Assembly: GCA_025360965.1 (NCBI GenBank)
Contig: JANYBC010000021.1
Coordinates: forward strand, 22,199 to 86,198
Length of the DNA: 64,000 nucleotides
Reading direction: 5' to 3'
Source: Anaeromyxobacter sp.
GTDB lineage: Bacteria > Myxococcota > Myxococcia > Myxococcales > Anaeromyxobacteraceae
In this document: positions 32,993-43,090 of the stretch, one piece after another
Layout of the letters: every line of letters starts with the position of its first letter
Numbering within the stretch: position 1 is the stretch's first letter
The notes under the pieces: generated by a model
What the model was told of the DNA's origin: nothing
The model's database searches: none
The model's input: the letters and a program-made list of their open reading frames with translations, nothing else
Program-made: the position numbers and the translations under genes

Positions 32993-35644
32993 ATGGCCTC
33001 CTTCTTCGCGCGCCACGGCGCCGGTGAGATCCTCGCCCGCTACAGCTTCATCGAGCCCCTGCTCCCCGGGCGCCGGGTCCTCGAGCTCGGCGCCGCGGCC
33101 GTCACCGGCGGCGCCAGCGCGCTGCTGCTGGCCGAGCGGGGGGCCGCGGCGGTGCTGTCGCTCACCGAGGGGAGCGAGGCCCTGGAGACGGCGCGGTCGG
33201 CCGGGCACCACCCCTTCGTCCGCTTCGACGACGCCTCCCCCGACCAGCTCCCGGCCGGCGCCTTCGATCTGGTGCTGCTGGCCGACGGCGCCGCCCTGGC
33301 CGACGACCCGGCCCGGCTCACCGCCCTTCGCCGGCTGCTGGCCCCGGGCGGCCACCTGGTCACCGCCATCCCGGCCGCCGGCGGCCGCTCGCTCGCCGAG
33401 CTGGCCGGCGACACCACGCCGGTGCAGAGCCCGAGCTACGAGACCTTCATCGCCGCCCTGACCGAGCACTTCCCCTGGGTCGAGGTGGCCACGCAGTCGG
33501 CCTCGGTCGGCTACATCATCGCCGTCCCGCCGCCGGAGGGATCCGAGGCCGAGGTGAGCATCGACGGCTCGCAGGCCGGCGACGCCGACGCGGCCGCCTA
33601 CGTGGTGCTCTGTGGCGAGGGGCCGACCGGCCTCGGCGGGATCACCATGGTGGCGCTCCCCTCGAGGCAGCTGCTCGACGCCGCCGCGGGTGCGCGCCAT
33701 GCGGCGGTGGAGGGTGCGGCCCAGGCCGGCGGCGCGGCGGCGGCCCTCGAGGCCCGGGTCGCGGCGCTCTCGGCGGCCGGCGAGGCGGCCAGCGCCGAGC
33801 TGATCCGGCTGACCGAGGAGCGGGCCGGGCTGGCGGCGGAGCGCGACACGCTCATGCTGCAACGGCAGCTGGCGCTCGAGGAGCGTGAGGCGCTGCTGCA
33901 AGACCGCGAGGCGGCCATGGCCGGCGAGGCCGAGGCCCGCGCGGCGCTGGAGCAGCTCTCCAAGGAGCGGCAGGGGAGCGCCGCCGGCCATCGCGAGCTG
34001 GAGCAGTCGCTGGAGCGGCTGCGCGGCGTCGAGGCGCTCTGCGATGCCGAGCGGGAGGCGGGCGCCGCGGCGCGGACCGACGCCGAGCGGCTCGGCAGCC
34101 AGCTCGGGCTGCGCGAGCGCGAGCTCGGCGAGCTGCGGAGCCAGCAGGAGGGGCTGCGGCAGCGGTTGGCCGAGGCCGAGCTGGAGGTGGCGCGGCTCGG
34201 CGAGGAGCAGACCCGGGCGGTCACCGAGCTGGCCGAGCGGTCGAGCTCAGGCGCCGAGGCCGAGGCCGGGCTGCAGGCGGCGAGGGCGGAGGCCCAGGCG
34301 GCCAGAAGCCTGCTGGAAGGCTCGCTCACGCGCATCGACGCTGCCGAGGCGCGAGTGCTGGAGCTGGAGGAGGGTCTCGACGGGCGGGTCACCGAGCTGA
34401 GCGCTCTGCGCGTCGAGCTGGAGGCGGAGCGGGCCCAGCTGGGCGGCGCCGCCGAGCTGGAGATCACCTTGCGGGCGCGAGCCGAGGTCTCGGAGCTGGC
34501 GCTGCTCGAGGCCCGCGCCGGGCTCGACCGGCTGCGCGAGGAGGCGGTGACGGCGCGCGGCGAGTCGGACGTGGCCCTGCGGGAGATCGACGAGGCGCGC
34601 GGCGAGGCCTCGCGGGCCACCGCGGTGCTGGCCGAGCTGCGGGTCGAGCTGCGGGCCACCGGCGAGGCGCTGGAGGAGGCGCGCGGCCAGCTCGACCTGG
34701 CGCGGGCCGAGGCCGAGCTGCAGCGCGCCCAGCTGGAGGAGCTGCGCACCACCCCGCCGCCGCCCCCGGTGGAGCTGCAATCGCCGGAGCAGGAGGCGCG
34801 GCTGGCCGAGCTCAGCGGCGAGGTCGAGCGGCTCGGGGCCGAGGCCACCCGGCTGGTGGCGCAGGCGTCGCTAGCCGCGGGCGAGCGCGACGGGATCGCG
34901 GCGCAGCTCGAGGAGGCCCACCGCCAGGCCGACACCGAGCGCGAGCAGCTGGTGGCCCAGCTCGACGAGGCCCGGGCCATCATCCAGGGCGCGGCCGACC
35001 GGCTGCGCGAGCTCGAGGCGCAGCGCAGCTCGGCCGAGGCCGAGGCGCGGCTGCAGCGGGAGCGGGCTGGAGAGGCGCTGGGCCGGGCGCGCGACGCCGA
35101 GGGGGCGCTGGTCGAGGCGAGGAGGGCCACCGAGGCGGCCCAGGGCCAGGCGGCCGAGATCGACGCCGAGCTGCAGGCCATCCGCTGGGAGAAGGAGGAG
35201 GTCGAGCAGCGGCTCACCGCGCTGCAGCAGCGCGAAGGCCAGGAGCAGGCCGGTCGGGGCGATGCCGCGGCGGCCGAGGTGGCACGGCTGCGGGCCGAGC
35301 TCGAGGCGCTCCGCGGAGAGCAGGAGCCGCTGCGGGCCGAGTTGGCCCGGGTGCGGGGCACCGAGGAGGCCCGCGAGCTGGAGCTGGAGGGGCTGCGCGC
35401 CGAGCTGGTGCGGGTGCAGGGCGAGCTGGCCGAGCAGGCCACCTCCCCGAGCCTCGACGTGGCGCCCGAGATGCTCACCCGGCTGGTGGCCGAGAAGGAG
35501 CAGCTGGCCGCCGCCATCGCCGACCGCGACCTCAAGCTTTCGCGGCTCCACCGCGAGGTCACCGACAAGACCGAGCGGCTGGGCCGGCTGGCCGTCGAGC
35601 TGGGCGAGCTCAAGGCCAAGGGGATCGGGAAGATTTTCCGCTAG
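32993..35644 (+). CDS. N-terminal SAM-methyltransferase-like domain fused to a very long coiled coil
   Basis: RRVLELGAAAVTGGASALLLAERGAAAVLSL and FDLVLLADGAALADDPARLTALRRLLAPGGHLV, then about 600 aa Glu/Arg/Ala/Leu-rich heptads. Confidence 0.8.
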   Translation: MASFFARHGAGEILARYSFIEPLLPGRRVLELGAAAVTGGASALLLAERGAAAVLSLTEGSEALETARSAGHHPFVRFDDASPDQLPAGAFDLVLLADGAALADDPARLTALRRLLAPGGHLVTAIPAAGGRSLAELAGDTTPVQSPSYETFIAALTEHFPWVEVATQSASVGYIIAVPPPEGSEAEVSIDGSQAGDADAAAYVVLCGEGPTGLGGITMVALPSRQLLDAAAGARHAAVEGAAQAGGAAAALEARVAALSAAGEAASAELIRLTEERAGLAAERDTLMLQRQLALEEREALLQDREAAMAGEAEARAALEQLSKERQGSAAGHRELEQSLERLRGVEALCDAEREAGAAARTDAERLGSQLGLRERELGELRSQQEGLRQRLAEAELEVARLGEEQTRAVTELAERSSSGAEAEAGLQAARAEAQAARSLLEGSLTRIDAAEARVLELEEGLDGRVTELSALRVELEAERAQLGGAAELEITLRARAEVSELALLEARAGLDRLREEAVTARGESDVALREIDEARGEASRATAVLAELRVELRATGEALEEARGQLDLARAEAELQRAQLEELRTTPPPPPVELQSPEQEARLAELSGEVERLGAEATRLVAQASLAAGERDGIAAQLEEAHRQADTEREQLVAQLDEARAIIQGAADRLRELEAQRSSAEAEARLQRERAGEALGRARDAEGALVEARRATEAAQGQAAEIDAELQAIRWEKEEVEQRLTALQQREGQEQAGRGDAAAAEVARLRAELEALRGEQEPLRAELARVRGTEEARELELEGLRAELVRVQGELAEQATSPSLDVAPEMLTRLVAEKEQLAAAIADRDLKLSRLHREVTDKTERLGRLAVELGELKAKGIGKIFR

Positions 35645-35665
35645 CTGGGTGCTATCTTCCCGGGC

Positions 35666-36238
35666 GTGAGCGACCCGACGCGCCGATACGAGCGGATCGA
35701 GATTGAACTCCCGGTCCGGCTCTTCATCCCCGGGCACGACGGCCTGAAGTTCGAGGCCTACTGCACCTCCCGCAACCTCGGCCTGGGCGGCCTCTTCGTC
35801 GCCTCCAGCTTCCTGCTGCCCGAGGGGCTCGGCGTCCACGTCGAGCTCAAGCTCCCCGACAAGCTGCTGGTGGTCCGGTCCACCGTGGCCCACGCGGTCC
35901 AGCTCGAAGACGACGAGCTGGCGCCGGGCATGGGGATCGAGTTCCTCGACGTCGACGCCCACGGCCGCGAGACGCTGCTGCGCTACTTCACGCCGCAGCG
36001 CTACCAGGCCTTCTTCAAGGACTTCATCGGCGAGTTCCCCCACCTCAAGAAGGACCTCCCGCTCCCCGACGTCTCCCTGATGCTCAACCTCTGGGAGGAG
36101 TGGAAGGTGAAGCAGGAGGGCGGTCCGGCCTTCACCGCGTCGGGTGCGCCCCCGGCCACGGCGCGCCGCGCCGGTGACGCCACCGCCAGCCCGCCCCGCC
36201 ACGGGGCCCGCCCGGCCCCGCGCCGCCCCCGGCGCTGA
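35666..36238 (+). CDS. PilZ-domain protein
   Basis: RRYERIEIELPVRLFIPGHDGLKFEAYCTSRNLGLGGLFVAS; GTG start. Confidence 0.85.
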   Translation: MSDPTRRYERIEIELPVRLFIPGHDGLKFEAYCTSRNLGLGGLFVASSFLLPEGLGVHVELKLPDKLLVVRSTVAHAVQLEDDELAPGMGIEFLDVDAHGRETLLRYFTPQRYQAFFKDFIGEFPHLKKDLPLPDVSLMLNLWEEWKVKQEGGPAFTASGAPPATARRAGDATASPPRHGARPAPRRPRR

Positions 36239-36263
36239 GCCGCCCCAGGCGCGCACGCACCCG

Positions 36264-38441
36264 ATGGCACCGGTCCGTCTCGCCTTCCTGTGGCACATGC
36301 ACCAGCCCCTCTACCGGGAGCCGGAGACGGGCGAGTACCTCATGCCCTGGGTGCGGCTCCACGCCACCCGCTCCTACTACGACATGGCCTGGATGCTGGA
36401 ACGCCACCCCGGCATCCGCTGCACCGTCAACTTCACGCCGGTGCTCCTCGAGCAGCTCGAGGAGTACGTCGCCGGGACCGCCCGCGACCGCTTCCTCGAC
36501 CTCACCGCCCGCCCGGCCGCCGACCTCTCCCCCGAGGAGCGCGAGGCGGTGCTGCGCCAGTTCTTCATGGTCGACTGGGAGACCAACATCCGGCCGCTGC
36601 CCCGCTACTGGGAGCTGCTCCACCGCCGCGGCCGCGACCTGCGAAGCGTCGACTTCGAGCGGGTGGCGGCCGGCTTCACGACCCAGGAGCTGACCGACCT
36701 GCAGGTGCTCTTCAACCTCTCCTGGGTCGGCTTCGGGGGGCTCCGCGACGACCCGGGCCTTCAGGCGCTGCGCGACAAGGGCCAGGGGTTCGACGCCGGC
36801 GACATCGACTACCTGGTGGCCGGGCAGCGCCGGCTCCTGGCCGCGGTGGTGCCGCGCTGGCGGCTGCTGTCCGAGCGGGGTCAGGTGGAGCTGAGCTCGA
36901 CGCCCTATTACCACCCCATCCTGCCGCTGGTCTGCGACAGCGACGCTGCCCACCGAGCGCTGCCCGGGCTGGAGCTGCCGCCCCGCTTCCGCCGCGTCGA
37001 GGACGCCCGCTGGCAGGTGCGCGAAGCCATCGAGAGCCACGCCCGCCGCTTCGGGGCGCCGCCGGCCGGGATGTGGCCGGCCGAGGGGTCGGTCTCGCCC
37101 GAGGCGCTCGAGGTGCTGGCCAGCGAGGGGGTCGGCTGGGCCTGCTCCGACGAGGGCGTGCTGCTGCACTCGCTGCCTCCCGACGCCTCGCGCAACGCTT
37201 CGGTCTACCGGCCCTGGCGGGTGGCGGCCGGCGCTGGCGGCGAGATGAAGATGCTCTTCCGCGACCGCTCGCTCTCCGACCTGATCGGCTTCAACTACGC
37301 CCGCGCCGGCGCCGTCGAGGCGGCCACCGACCTGACTAACCGGGTCGAGGAGATCGGCCGGACCTGGCTGCGCGAGGGCAACCACGGCCCGGCCACGGTC
37401 GGCGTCTTCCTCGACGGCGAGAATGCCTGGGAGCACTACCCGAACTCGGGGTTTGACTTCCTGGACGCCCTCTGGAGCCGGATCGAGTCGCGGCCGACGA
37501 TCACCACCACCACCGTGGGCGACGCGGTCAGGGACGCCGCCGGCCCGGTCATCGAGCGCATCCACTCGGGGAGCTGGATCGAGGCCTCCTTCCGGATCTG
37601 GATCGGCCACGCCGAGGACCGACGCGGCTGGACCGCGCTCGGCAAGGCCCGCGACGCCGTGGAGGCCGCCGAGCGGGCCGGCGGTGACGGCGAGCGGCTC
37701 AAGCGGGCGCTGCGCCACTGCTATGCCGCCGAGGGCTCCGACTGGTTCTGGTGGTACGGCGACGACTTCGCCTCCGAGCAGCTGGCCGAGTTCGATGCCC
37801 TCTTCCGGGGTCACGTGGCGCGGGCGGCCCGGCTGGTCGGGGCGCTGCCGCCGCCCGAGGCGCTCGAGCCGATCAAGCACGTCGAGGCGACCGCGGCCAG
37901 CGCCGAGGCCCGGCCGTTGCGCGACCCGACCGTGCTCTTCACGCCCGTCCTCGACGGGCGCGAGACCTCCTTCTTCGAGTGGCAGGGCTCGGGTCTCTAC
38001 CGCCCGGGCCAGCCGCGAGGCTCGATGTACGGCGATGCCCAGGCCTTCGGCGTGCTCCGCTTCGGCTTCGACCTCGCGGCGCTCCACCTCCGGCTCGATC
38101 CGGCCGAGTCGTCCACCCGCGCCGCCGAGATCGGCAACCACCTGCGGCTCGAGCTGGTGAGCCGCGGCCGCCAGGTCGAGGTCGACTTCGAACTGGTGCC
38201 GGACGGCCTGGCGCGGGGCGGGCGGGTGCCGGGCGGAGAGGAGGCGGGGCGGGCGGCCTACCTCGACGTGGTGGAGCTGTCGATCCCCTTCGCGGCCCTC
38301 GGGCTGGCCCCCGGAGACAAGGTGGCGCTGGCGGTCCACGTCCTGCGCAGCCAGGTCGAGGTGGAGCGGCTGCCGCGCTACGGCTTCGTCAACGTCACGG
38401 TCCCGGACAGCGACTTCGACGGCGTCAACTGGCGGGTCTGA
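36264..38441 (+). CDS. Glycoside hydrolase family 57 protein
   Basis: LAFLWHMHQPLYREPETGEYLMPWVRLHATRSYYDM, GMWPAEGSVSPEAL, VFLDGENAWEHY. Confidence 0.93.
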   Translation: MAPVRLAFLWHMHQPLYREPETGEYLMPWVRLHATRSYYDMAWMLERHPGIRCTVNFTPVLLEQLEEYVAGTARDRFLDLTARPAADLSPEEREAVLRQFFMVDWETNIRPLPRYWELLHRRGRDLRSVDFERVAAGFTTQELTDLQVLFNLSWVGFGGLRDDPGLQALRDKGQGFDAGDIDYLVAGQRRLLAAVVPRWRLLSERGQVELSSTPYYHPILPLVCDSDAAHRALPGLELPPRFRRVEDARWQVREAIESHARRFGAPPAGMWPAEGSVSPEALEVLASEGVGWACSDEGVLLHSLPPDASRNASVYRPWRVAAGAGGEMKMLFRDRSLSDLIGFNYARAGAVEAATDLTNRVEEIGRTWLREGNHGPATVGVFLDGENAWEHYPNSGFDFLDALWSRIESRPTITTTTVGDAVRDAAGPVIERIHSGSWIEASFRIWIGHAEDRRGWTALGKARDAVEAAERAGGDGERLKRALRHCYAAEGSDWFWWYGDDFASEQLAEFDALFRGHVARAARLVGALPPPEALEPIKHVEATAASAEARPLRDPTVLFTPVLDGRETSFFEWQGSGLYRPGQPRGSMYGDAQAFGVLRFGFDLAALHLRLDPAESSTRAAEIGNHLRLELVSRGRQVEVDFELVPDGLARGGRVPGGEEAGRAAYLDVVELSIPFAALGLAPGDKVALAVHVLRSQVEVERLPRYGFVNVTVPDSDFDGVNWRV

Positions 38442-38453
38442 CTGGGGGCAGCC

Positions 38454-39299
38454 ATGAAGCTCACGCTCGGCATCTCACCCTGCCCGAACGACACCTTCAT
38501 CTTCGACGCCCTGGTCAACGGCCGGCTCGACACCGGCGGCCTCGAGCTCGAGGTGCTCCACGAGGACGTGCAGACCCTGAACCAGTGGGCGCTGGCCGGC
38601 CGGCTCGACGTCACCAAGCTGAGCGCCGGCGTGCTCCCCGAGGTGGCCGGACGCTACGCCCTGCTCGACGCCGGCGGGGCGCTCGGGCGCGGGGTGGGGC
38701 CGCTGCTGGTGGCCCGGCCCGGCACGATCTTCGACCCGGCCACCTCGACGGTGGCGCTCCCCGGCCAGCAGACCACCGCCCACCTGCTCTTCTCGCTGGT
38801 CCACCCCGGCGCCACCGGGAAGCGCTTCCTGGTCTTCTCGGCCATCGAGGCGGCGGTGGCCAGCGGCGAGGTGGACGCCGGCGTGATCATCCACGAGGGG
38901 CGCTTCACCTACGCGGCCCACGGCCTGGTGAGGCTGCTCGACCTCGGCGAGGCCTGGGAGGCGCGGACCGGCGCGCCCATTCCGCTGGGCGGGATCGTGG
39001 CCCGGCGCTCGCTGGGGCCGGCGCTGCTGCGGCGGCTCGACGGCCTGGTGCGCGCCAGCGTCGAGGCGGCCTGGGCCGGCGGCGGCCAGCTCTCGCCCTA
39101 CGTGAGGCAGCACGCCCAGGAGCTGGAGGAGGCGGTGATGCGGCAGCACATCGACCTCTACGTCAACGAGCACTCGCGCTCGCTCGGGGCCGAGGGGCGG
39201 CGCGCCGTCGAGACCCTGCTGGCGGTCCACGCCCGGATGTCGGGGAAGGTGCCCCTCGGCCTCGGCGACGTCCTCGCCCCGCACCTGCTCGCCGGCTGA
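38454..39299 (+). CDS. mqnD: 1,4-dihydroxy-6-naphthoate synthase (futalosine menaquinone pathway)
   Basis: LGISPCPNDTFIFDALVNGRLDTGGLELEVLHEDVQTLN, DAGVIIHEGRFTY. Confidence 0.9.
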   Translation: MKLTLGISPCPNDTFIFDALVNGRLDTGGLELEVLHEDVQTLNQWALAGRLDVTKLSAGVLPEVAGRYALLDAGGALGRGVGPLLVARPGTIFDPATSTVALPGQQTTAHLLFSLVHPGATGKRFLVFSAIEAAVASGEVDAGVIIHEGRFTYAAHGLVRLLDLGEAWEARTGAPIPLGGIVARRSLGPALLRRLDGLVRASVEAAWAGGGQLSPYVRQHAQELEEAVMRQHIDLYVNEHSRSLGAEGRRAVETLLAVHARMSGKVPLGLGDVLAPHLLAG

Positions 39300-39385
39300 C
39301 GGGCCGCACCCCCCCCCCCGCCAGCGGCGCCGACGGCCACACGGGGTCTGCCCCGCCGGGGGCTTCTCGGCTATGTTTCGCCGGC

Positions 39386-40567
39386 GTGAACAAGCAGCTC
39401 GGGATCCTCCTCCTCGTCGTCTTCGTCGATCTCCTCGGATTCGGGATGGTCATCCCGGTGATGCCGCGCTACGCGGCCGAGCTGGGGGCGCCCACCGCCT
39501 GGATCGGCCTGCTGCTGACCGGCTACTCGGCGATGCAGTTCGTCTTCGCGCCCATCTGGGGCCGGCTCTCCGACCGGCTGGGCCGCAGGCCGGTGCTCCT
39601 CGTCTCCATCGGCATGACCGCGGTCGGCTTCGTCGCCTACTCGCTGGCGCCCAGCTTCGGCTGGCTGCTGGCCTCGCGCCTCTTCGCCGGCGCCGCCACC
39701 GCCAACCTGGCCATCGCCCGCGCCTACGTCGCCGACGTCACCACCCCGGAGAACCGCGCCAGGGGCATGGGGCTGATCGGCGCCTCCTTCGGACTCGGCT
39801 TCATCCTCGGCCCGGCCCTCGCCTCCTGGCTCTCGCACTACTCCCTGGCGGCGCCGGGCTACGCCGCCGCCGGCCTGTCGCTGGTCAACCTGGTGGCCGC
39901 CTGGCTCATCCTGCCCGAGCCGGCCAACCGGGTGGCCGCCGCCCACCGGCCCCGCTTCGCGGCCCTGAGCGGCGAGCTGCGGCACCCGGGCATCCGCCGC
40001 CTGCTCCTGACCAGCTTCATCGCCATCCTCGCCTTCGCCGCCCTGGAGGCCACCTTCTCCCTCTTCGCCATGGACGTCTTCCAGCTCGACCAGGCCCACG
40101 TCGGCTACGTCTTCGCCTACATCGGGGTGCTGGCGGTGGTGATGCAGGGCGGGCTGATCGGCCCGCTCACCCGCCGCTTCGGCGAGGCCCGGCTGCTGGT
40201 GGTGGGGCTGGGGCTGCAGGCGGTCACCTTCGTGGCCCTCCCCTATGCCGGCTCGGTGGGCGGCATGCTGGCGGTGCTGGCCCCCATGTCGATCGGCTCC
40301 GGCCTCACCTCGCCCTCGATCTCCTCCATGCTCTCCCGCATGGCCAGGAAGGACGACCAGGGCGGCACCCTCGGCATCGGCGAGAGCGCCTCGGCCATGG
40401 GGCGGATCATCGGGCCCGAGGCCGGGACCTTCACCTACAGCCACGTCTCCTTCGCCTTCCCCTACGTGGCGGGCGGGGTGCTCATGGCGCTGGCGGCGCT
40501 GGTGGCCGCCACCCTGCTGGCCGCCCGGGTCGACGACTCCGGCCCGGCCACCCCGGCGAGGACCTGA
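39386..40567 (+). CDS. MFS transporter, TCR/Tet-like
   Basis: LLLVVFVDLLGFGMVIPVMPRYA, FAPIWGRLSDRLGRRPVLL; about 12 TM segments. Confidence 0.92.
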   Translation: MNKQLGILLLVVFVDLLGFGMVIPVMPRYAAELGAPTAWIGLLLTGYSAMQFVFAPIWGRLSDRLGRRPVLLVSIGMTAVGFVAYSLAPSFGWLLASRLFAGAATANLAIARAYVADVTTPENRARGMGLIGASFGLGFILGPALASWLSHYSLAAPGYAAAGLSLVNLVAAWLILPEPANRVAAAHRPRFAALSGELRHPGIRRLLLTSFIAILAFAALEATFSLFAMDVFQLDQAHVGYVFAYIGVLAVVMQGGLIGPLTRRFGEARLLVVGLGLQAVTFVALPYAGSVGGMLAVLAPMSIGSGLTSPSISSMLSRMARKDDQGGTLGIGESASAMGRIIGPEAGTFTYSHVSFAFPYVAGGVLMALAALVAATLLAARVDDSGPATPART

Positions 40568-40569
40568 CC

Positions 40570-41571
40570 ATGCCCGAGCTTCGCCGCGACCCGATCGTCG
40601 GACGCTGGGTGATCATCGCCACCGAGCGGGCCGGGCGACCCAGCGACTTCACCCACCCGAGCCCGCGGCTGCCGGAGGTGCTCTGTCCCTTCTGCCCGGG
40701 GCAGGAGGACAAGACGCCGCGCGAGGTCTACGTGCAGGGCCGGCCGCCGGCCAGTGCGCCCAACGGCCCGGGCTGGAAGGTGCGGGTGGTCCCGAACCGC
40801 TTCCCGGCGCTCAAGATCGAGGGCGCGCTCGACCGCAAGGCCGAGGGGATCTACGACCTGATGAACGGGGTCGGCGCCCACGAGGTGGTGGTCGAGACCC
40901 CGGAGCACCTGAAGCAGTTGAAGGACCTCACCGACCAGGAGGTCACCGAGGTGCTCTTCGCCTTCAAGGCGCGGATCCTCGACCTGCGCAACGACCACCG
41001 CTTCCACTACATCCTGCTCTTCAAGAACCAGGGGCACTTGGCCGGGGCCTCGCTGGAGCACGCCCACTCGCAGCTCATCGCCCTGCCGGTGACGCCGCGG
41101 CAGGTGCAGGACGAGATCGACGGCGCCCGCCGCCACTTCGAGCACCGCGAGCGCTGCATCTTCTGCGACATCGTGGCCCAGGAGCGGAAGGATCGCGCCC
41201 GGCTGGTCTTCGAGAACGAGGATTTCGTGGCCTTCGCCCCATGGGCGCCGCGCAGCCCCTTCGAGACCTGGATCGTGCCCAAGCGGCACGAGTCGAACTT
41301 CGAGGCCGAGCCCAAGGAGCGGCTCGGCCAGTGCGCCCAGGCGCTGCGCTCCACGCTGCGCCGGCTCTCGGCCGGGCTCAGCGACCCGCCCTTCAACTTC
41401 ATCCTCCACTCCAACCCGCTGCGCGACGCCCCCAGCCAGAGCTACCACTGGCACATCGAGGTGATGCCGGCCCTGACCCACGTGGCCGGCTTCGAGTGGG
41501 GCTCGGGGTTCCACATCAACCCGGTGCCGCCCGAGGAGGCGGCCGAGTTCCTCCGCAAGGTGATCGTCTAG
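40570..41571 (+). CDS. galT: Galactose-1-phosphate uridylyltransferase
   Basis: LRRDPIVGRWVIIATERAGRPSDF, LAGASLEHAHSQLIALP, SYHWHIEVMP. Confidence 0.94.
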   Translation: MPELRRDPIVGRWVIIATERAGRPSDFTHPSPRLPEVLCPFCPGQEDKTPREVYVQGRPPASAPNGPGWKVRVVPNRFPALKIEGALDRKAEGIYDLMNGVGAHEVVVETPEHLKQLKDLTDQEVTEVLFAFKARILDLRNDHRFHYILLFKNQGHLAGASLEHAHSQLIALPVTPRQVQDEIDGARRHFEHRERCIFCDIVAQERKDRARLVFENEDFVAFAPWAPRSPFETWIVPKRHESNFEAEPKERLGQCAQALRSTLRRLSAGLSDPPFNFILHSNPLRDAPSQSYHWHIEVMPALTHVAGFEWGSGFHINPVPPEEAAEFLRKVIV

Positions 41572-41577
41572 CCACCC

Positions 41578-43011
41578 ATGGAGCTGCTCTTCCTGGCCTC
41601 CGAGGTGGCGCCGCTATCCAAGAGCGGGGGGCTCGGCGACGTGCTGGGGGCGCTGCCGGCGGCCCTGGCCGCGGCCGGCGACGCGGTGTCGGTGGTCTGT
41701 CCGCGCTACGGCTTCATCGACGCCGCCCGCCATGGCTTCATGCCGCGCGAGCGGGCGGTGCGGGTGCGCGGCGAGGCCACCACGGTCTGGTCGAGGACCC
41801 AGGGGCGGCTCACCACCTACCTCATCGAGCACGAGCGCTTCTTCGGCTCCCGCCGCGGCCTCTACGCCGAGCACGGTCACGAGTACGGCGACAACGCCGA
41901 GCGGTTCGCCTACCTCTGCCGCGCCGGGCTGGAGGTGCCGGGCGCCTTCGGCCACCGCCCGGCGGTGCTCCACCTCAACGACTGGCAGACGGCGCTGGCG
42001 GCCTGGCTGCTGCGCGCCGAGCACGGCAGCAACCCGGCCCTGGCGCGCACCCGCTCGGTCTTCACGATCCACAACCTCGCCTACCAGGGCTCCTTCGCGA
42101 AGGAGCTGCTCCCGGCGCTCGGCCTGCCCTGGGAGCTCTTCCGGCACGACGCCATCGAGTTCCACGATCGCATCAACCTGATGAAGGCCGGGCTGGTCTT
42201 CGCCGACGCGGTCACCACCGTCTCGCCCACCTACGCCCGCGAGATCACCACGCCGGCCGGCGGGGAGGGGCTCGACGGTGTGCTGCGGACGCGGGGCGGG
42301 ACGCTCTCCGGGATCGTGAACGGCATCGACGCCGTCGAGTGGGACCCGGCCGGCGACCCGCACCTGCCGGCGCACTTCGACGCGCAGCGGCTGGCCGGCA
42401 AGGCGGCCTGCAAGAAGGCGCTGCAGGAGGAGCTGGAGCTGCCGGTCCGGGCCGACCTGCCCCTGCTGGCGGTGGTGAGCCGGCTGGCCGACCAGAAGGG
42501 GATCGACCTGCTGCTGGCGGCGCTCCCGGACCTGCTGCGCCGCGACCTGCAGCTGGCGGTGCTCGGCAGTGGACGGCGCGACTGGGAGGAGGCGCTGCAG
42601 AACGCCGCCCGCCACCACCGCGATCGGCTGGCGGTGCGCATCGGCTTCGACGAGGGGCTGGCGCACCGCATCGAGGCCGGCGCCGATCTCTTCCTCATGC
42701 CGAGCCGCTTCGAGCCCTGCGGCCTCAACCAGCTCTACTCGCTCCGCTACGGCACCGTGCCGGTGGCGCGGAGCGTGGGCGGACTGGCCGACACCATCGA
42801 GGACTTCGACGGGTGGCGCCGGGGCACCGGCTTCCTCTTCAAGGACTACGACCACCGCGCCATGGTCACCGCGGTGCGGCGGGCGCTGGAGCTCTTCCGC
42901 GACAAGCGGGCCTGGCACGCCATGATGAGGCGCGGCATGGCCATCGATCACTCCTGGGCGCGCAGCGCCGAGCGCTACCGGGAGCTCTACCGGAGGCTGC
43001 TCGAGGGCTGA
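41578..43011 (+). CDS. glgA: Glycogen synthase
   Basis: LFLASEVAPLSKSGGLGDVLGALP, TTVSPTYAREI, MPSRFEPCGLNQLYSLRYGTVPV. Confidence 0.96.
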   Translation: MELLFLASEVAPLSKSGGLGDVLGALPAALAAAGDAVSVVCPRYGFIDAARHGFMPRERAVRVRGEATTVWSRTQGRLTTYLIEHERFFGSRRGLYAEHGHEYGDNAERFAYLCRAGLEVPGAFGHRPAVLHLNDWQTALAAWLLRAEHGSNPALARTRSVFTIHNLAYQGSFAKELLPALGLPWELFRHDAIEFHDRINLMKAGLVFADAVTTVSPTYAREITTPAGGEGLDGVLRTRGGTLSGIVNGIDAVEWDPAGDPHLPAHFDAQRLAGKAACKKALQEELELPVRADLPLLAVVSRLADQKGIDLLLAALPDLLRRDLQLAVLGSGRRDWEEALQNAARHHRDRLAVRIGFDEGLAHRIEAGADLFLMPSRFEPCGLNQLYSLRYGTVPVARSVGGLADTIEDFDGWRRGTGFLFKDYDHRAMVTAVRRALELFRDKRAWHAMMRRGMAIDHSWARSAERYRELYRRLLEG

Positions 43012-43090
43012 GCCGGGCGCGGGCCGAAGCGGAGGGGGTGCCGCCGGCGGGCCCGCCTTGCTATGGGTCTGGTCTCCCCCGGAGGTCTCA

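Noticed and set aside
33598-35619. 673-aa Ser/Arg-rich minus-strand ORF
   Set aside because: Mirror of the coiled-coil heptads on the other strand; composition explained by the reverse complement of Glu/Leu/Ala codons.
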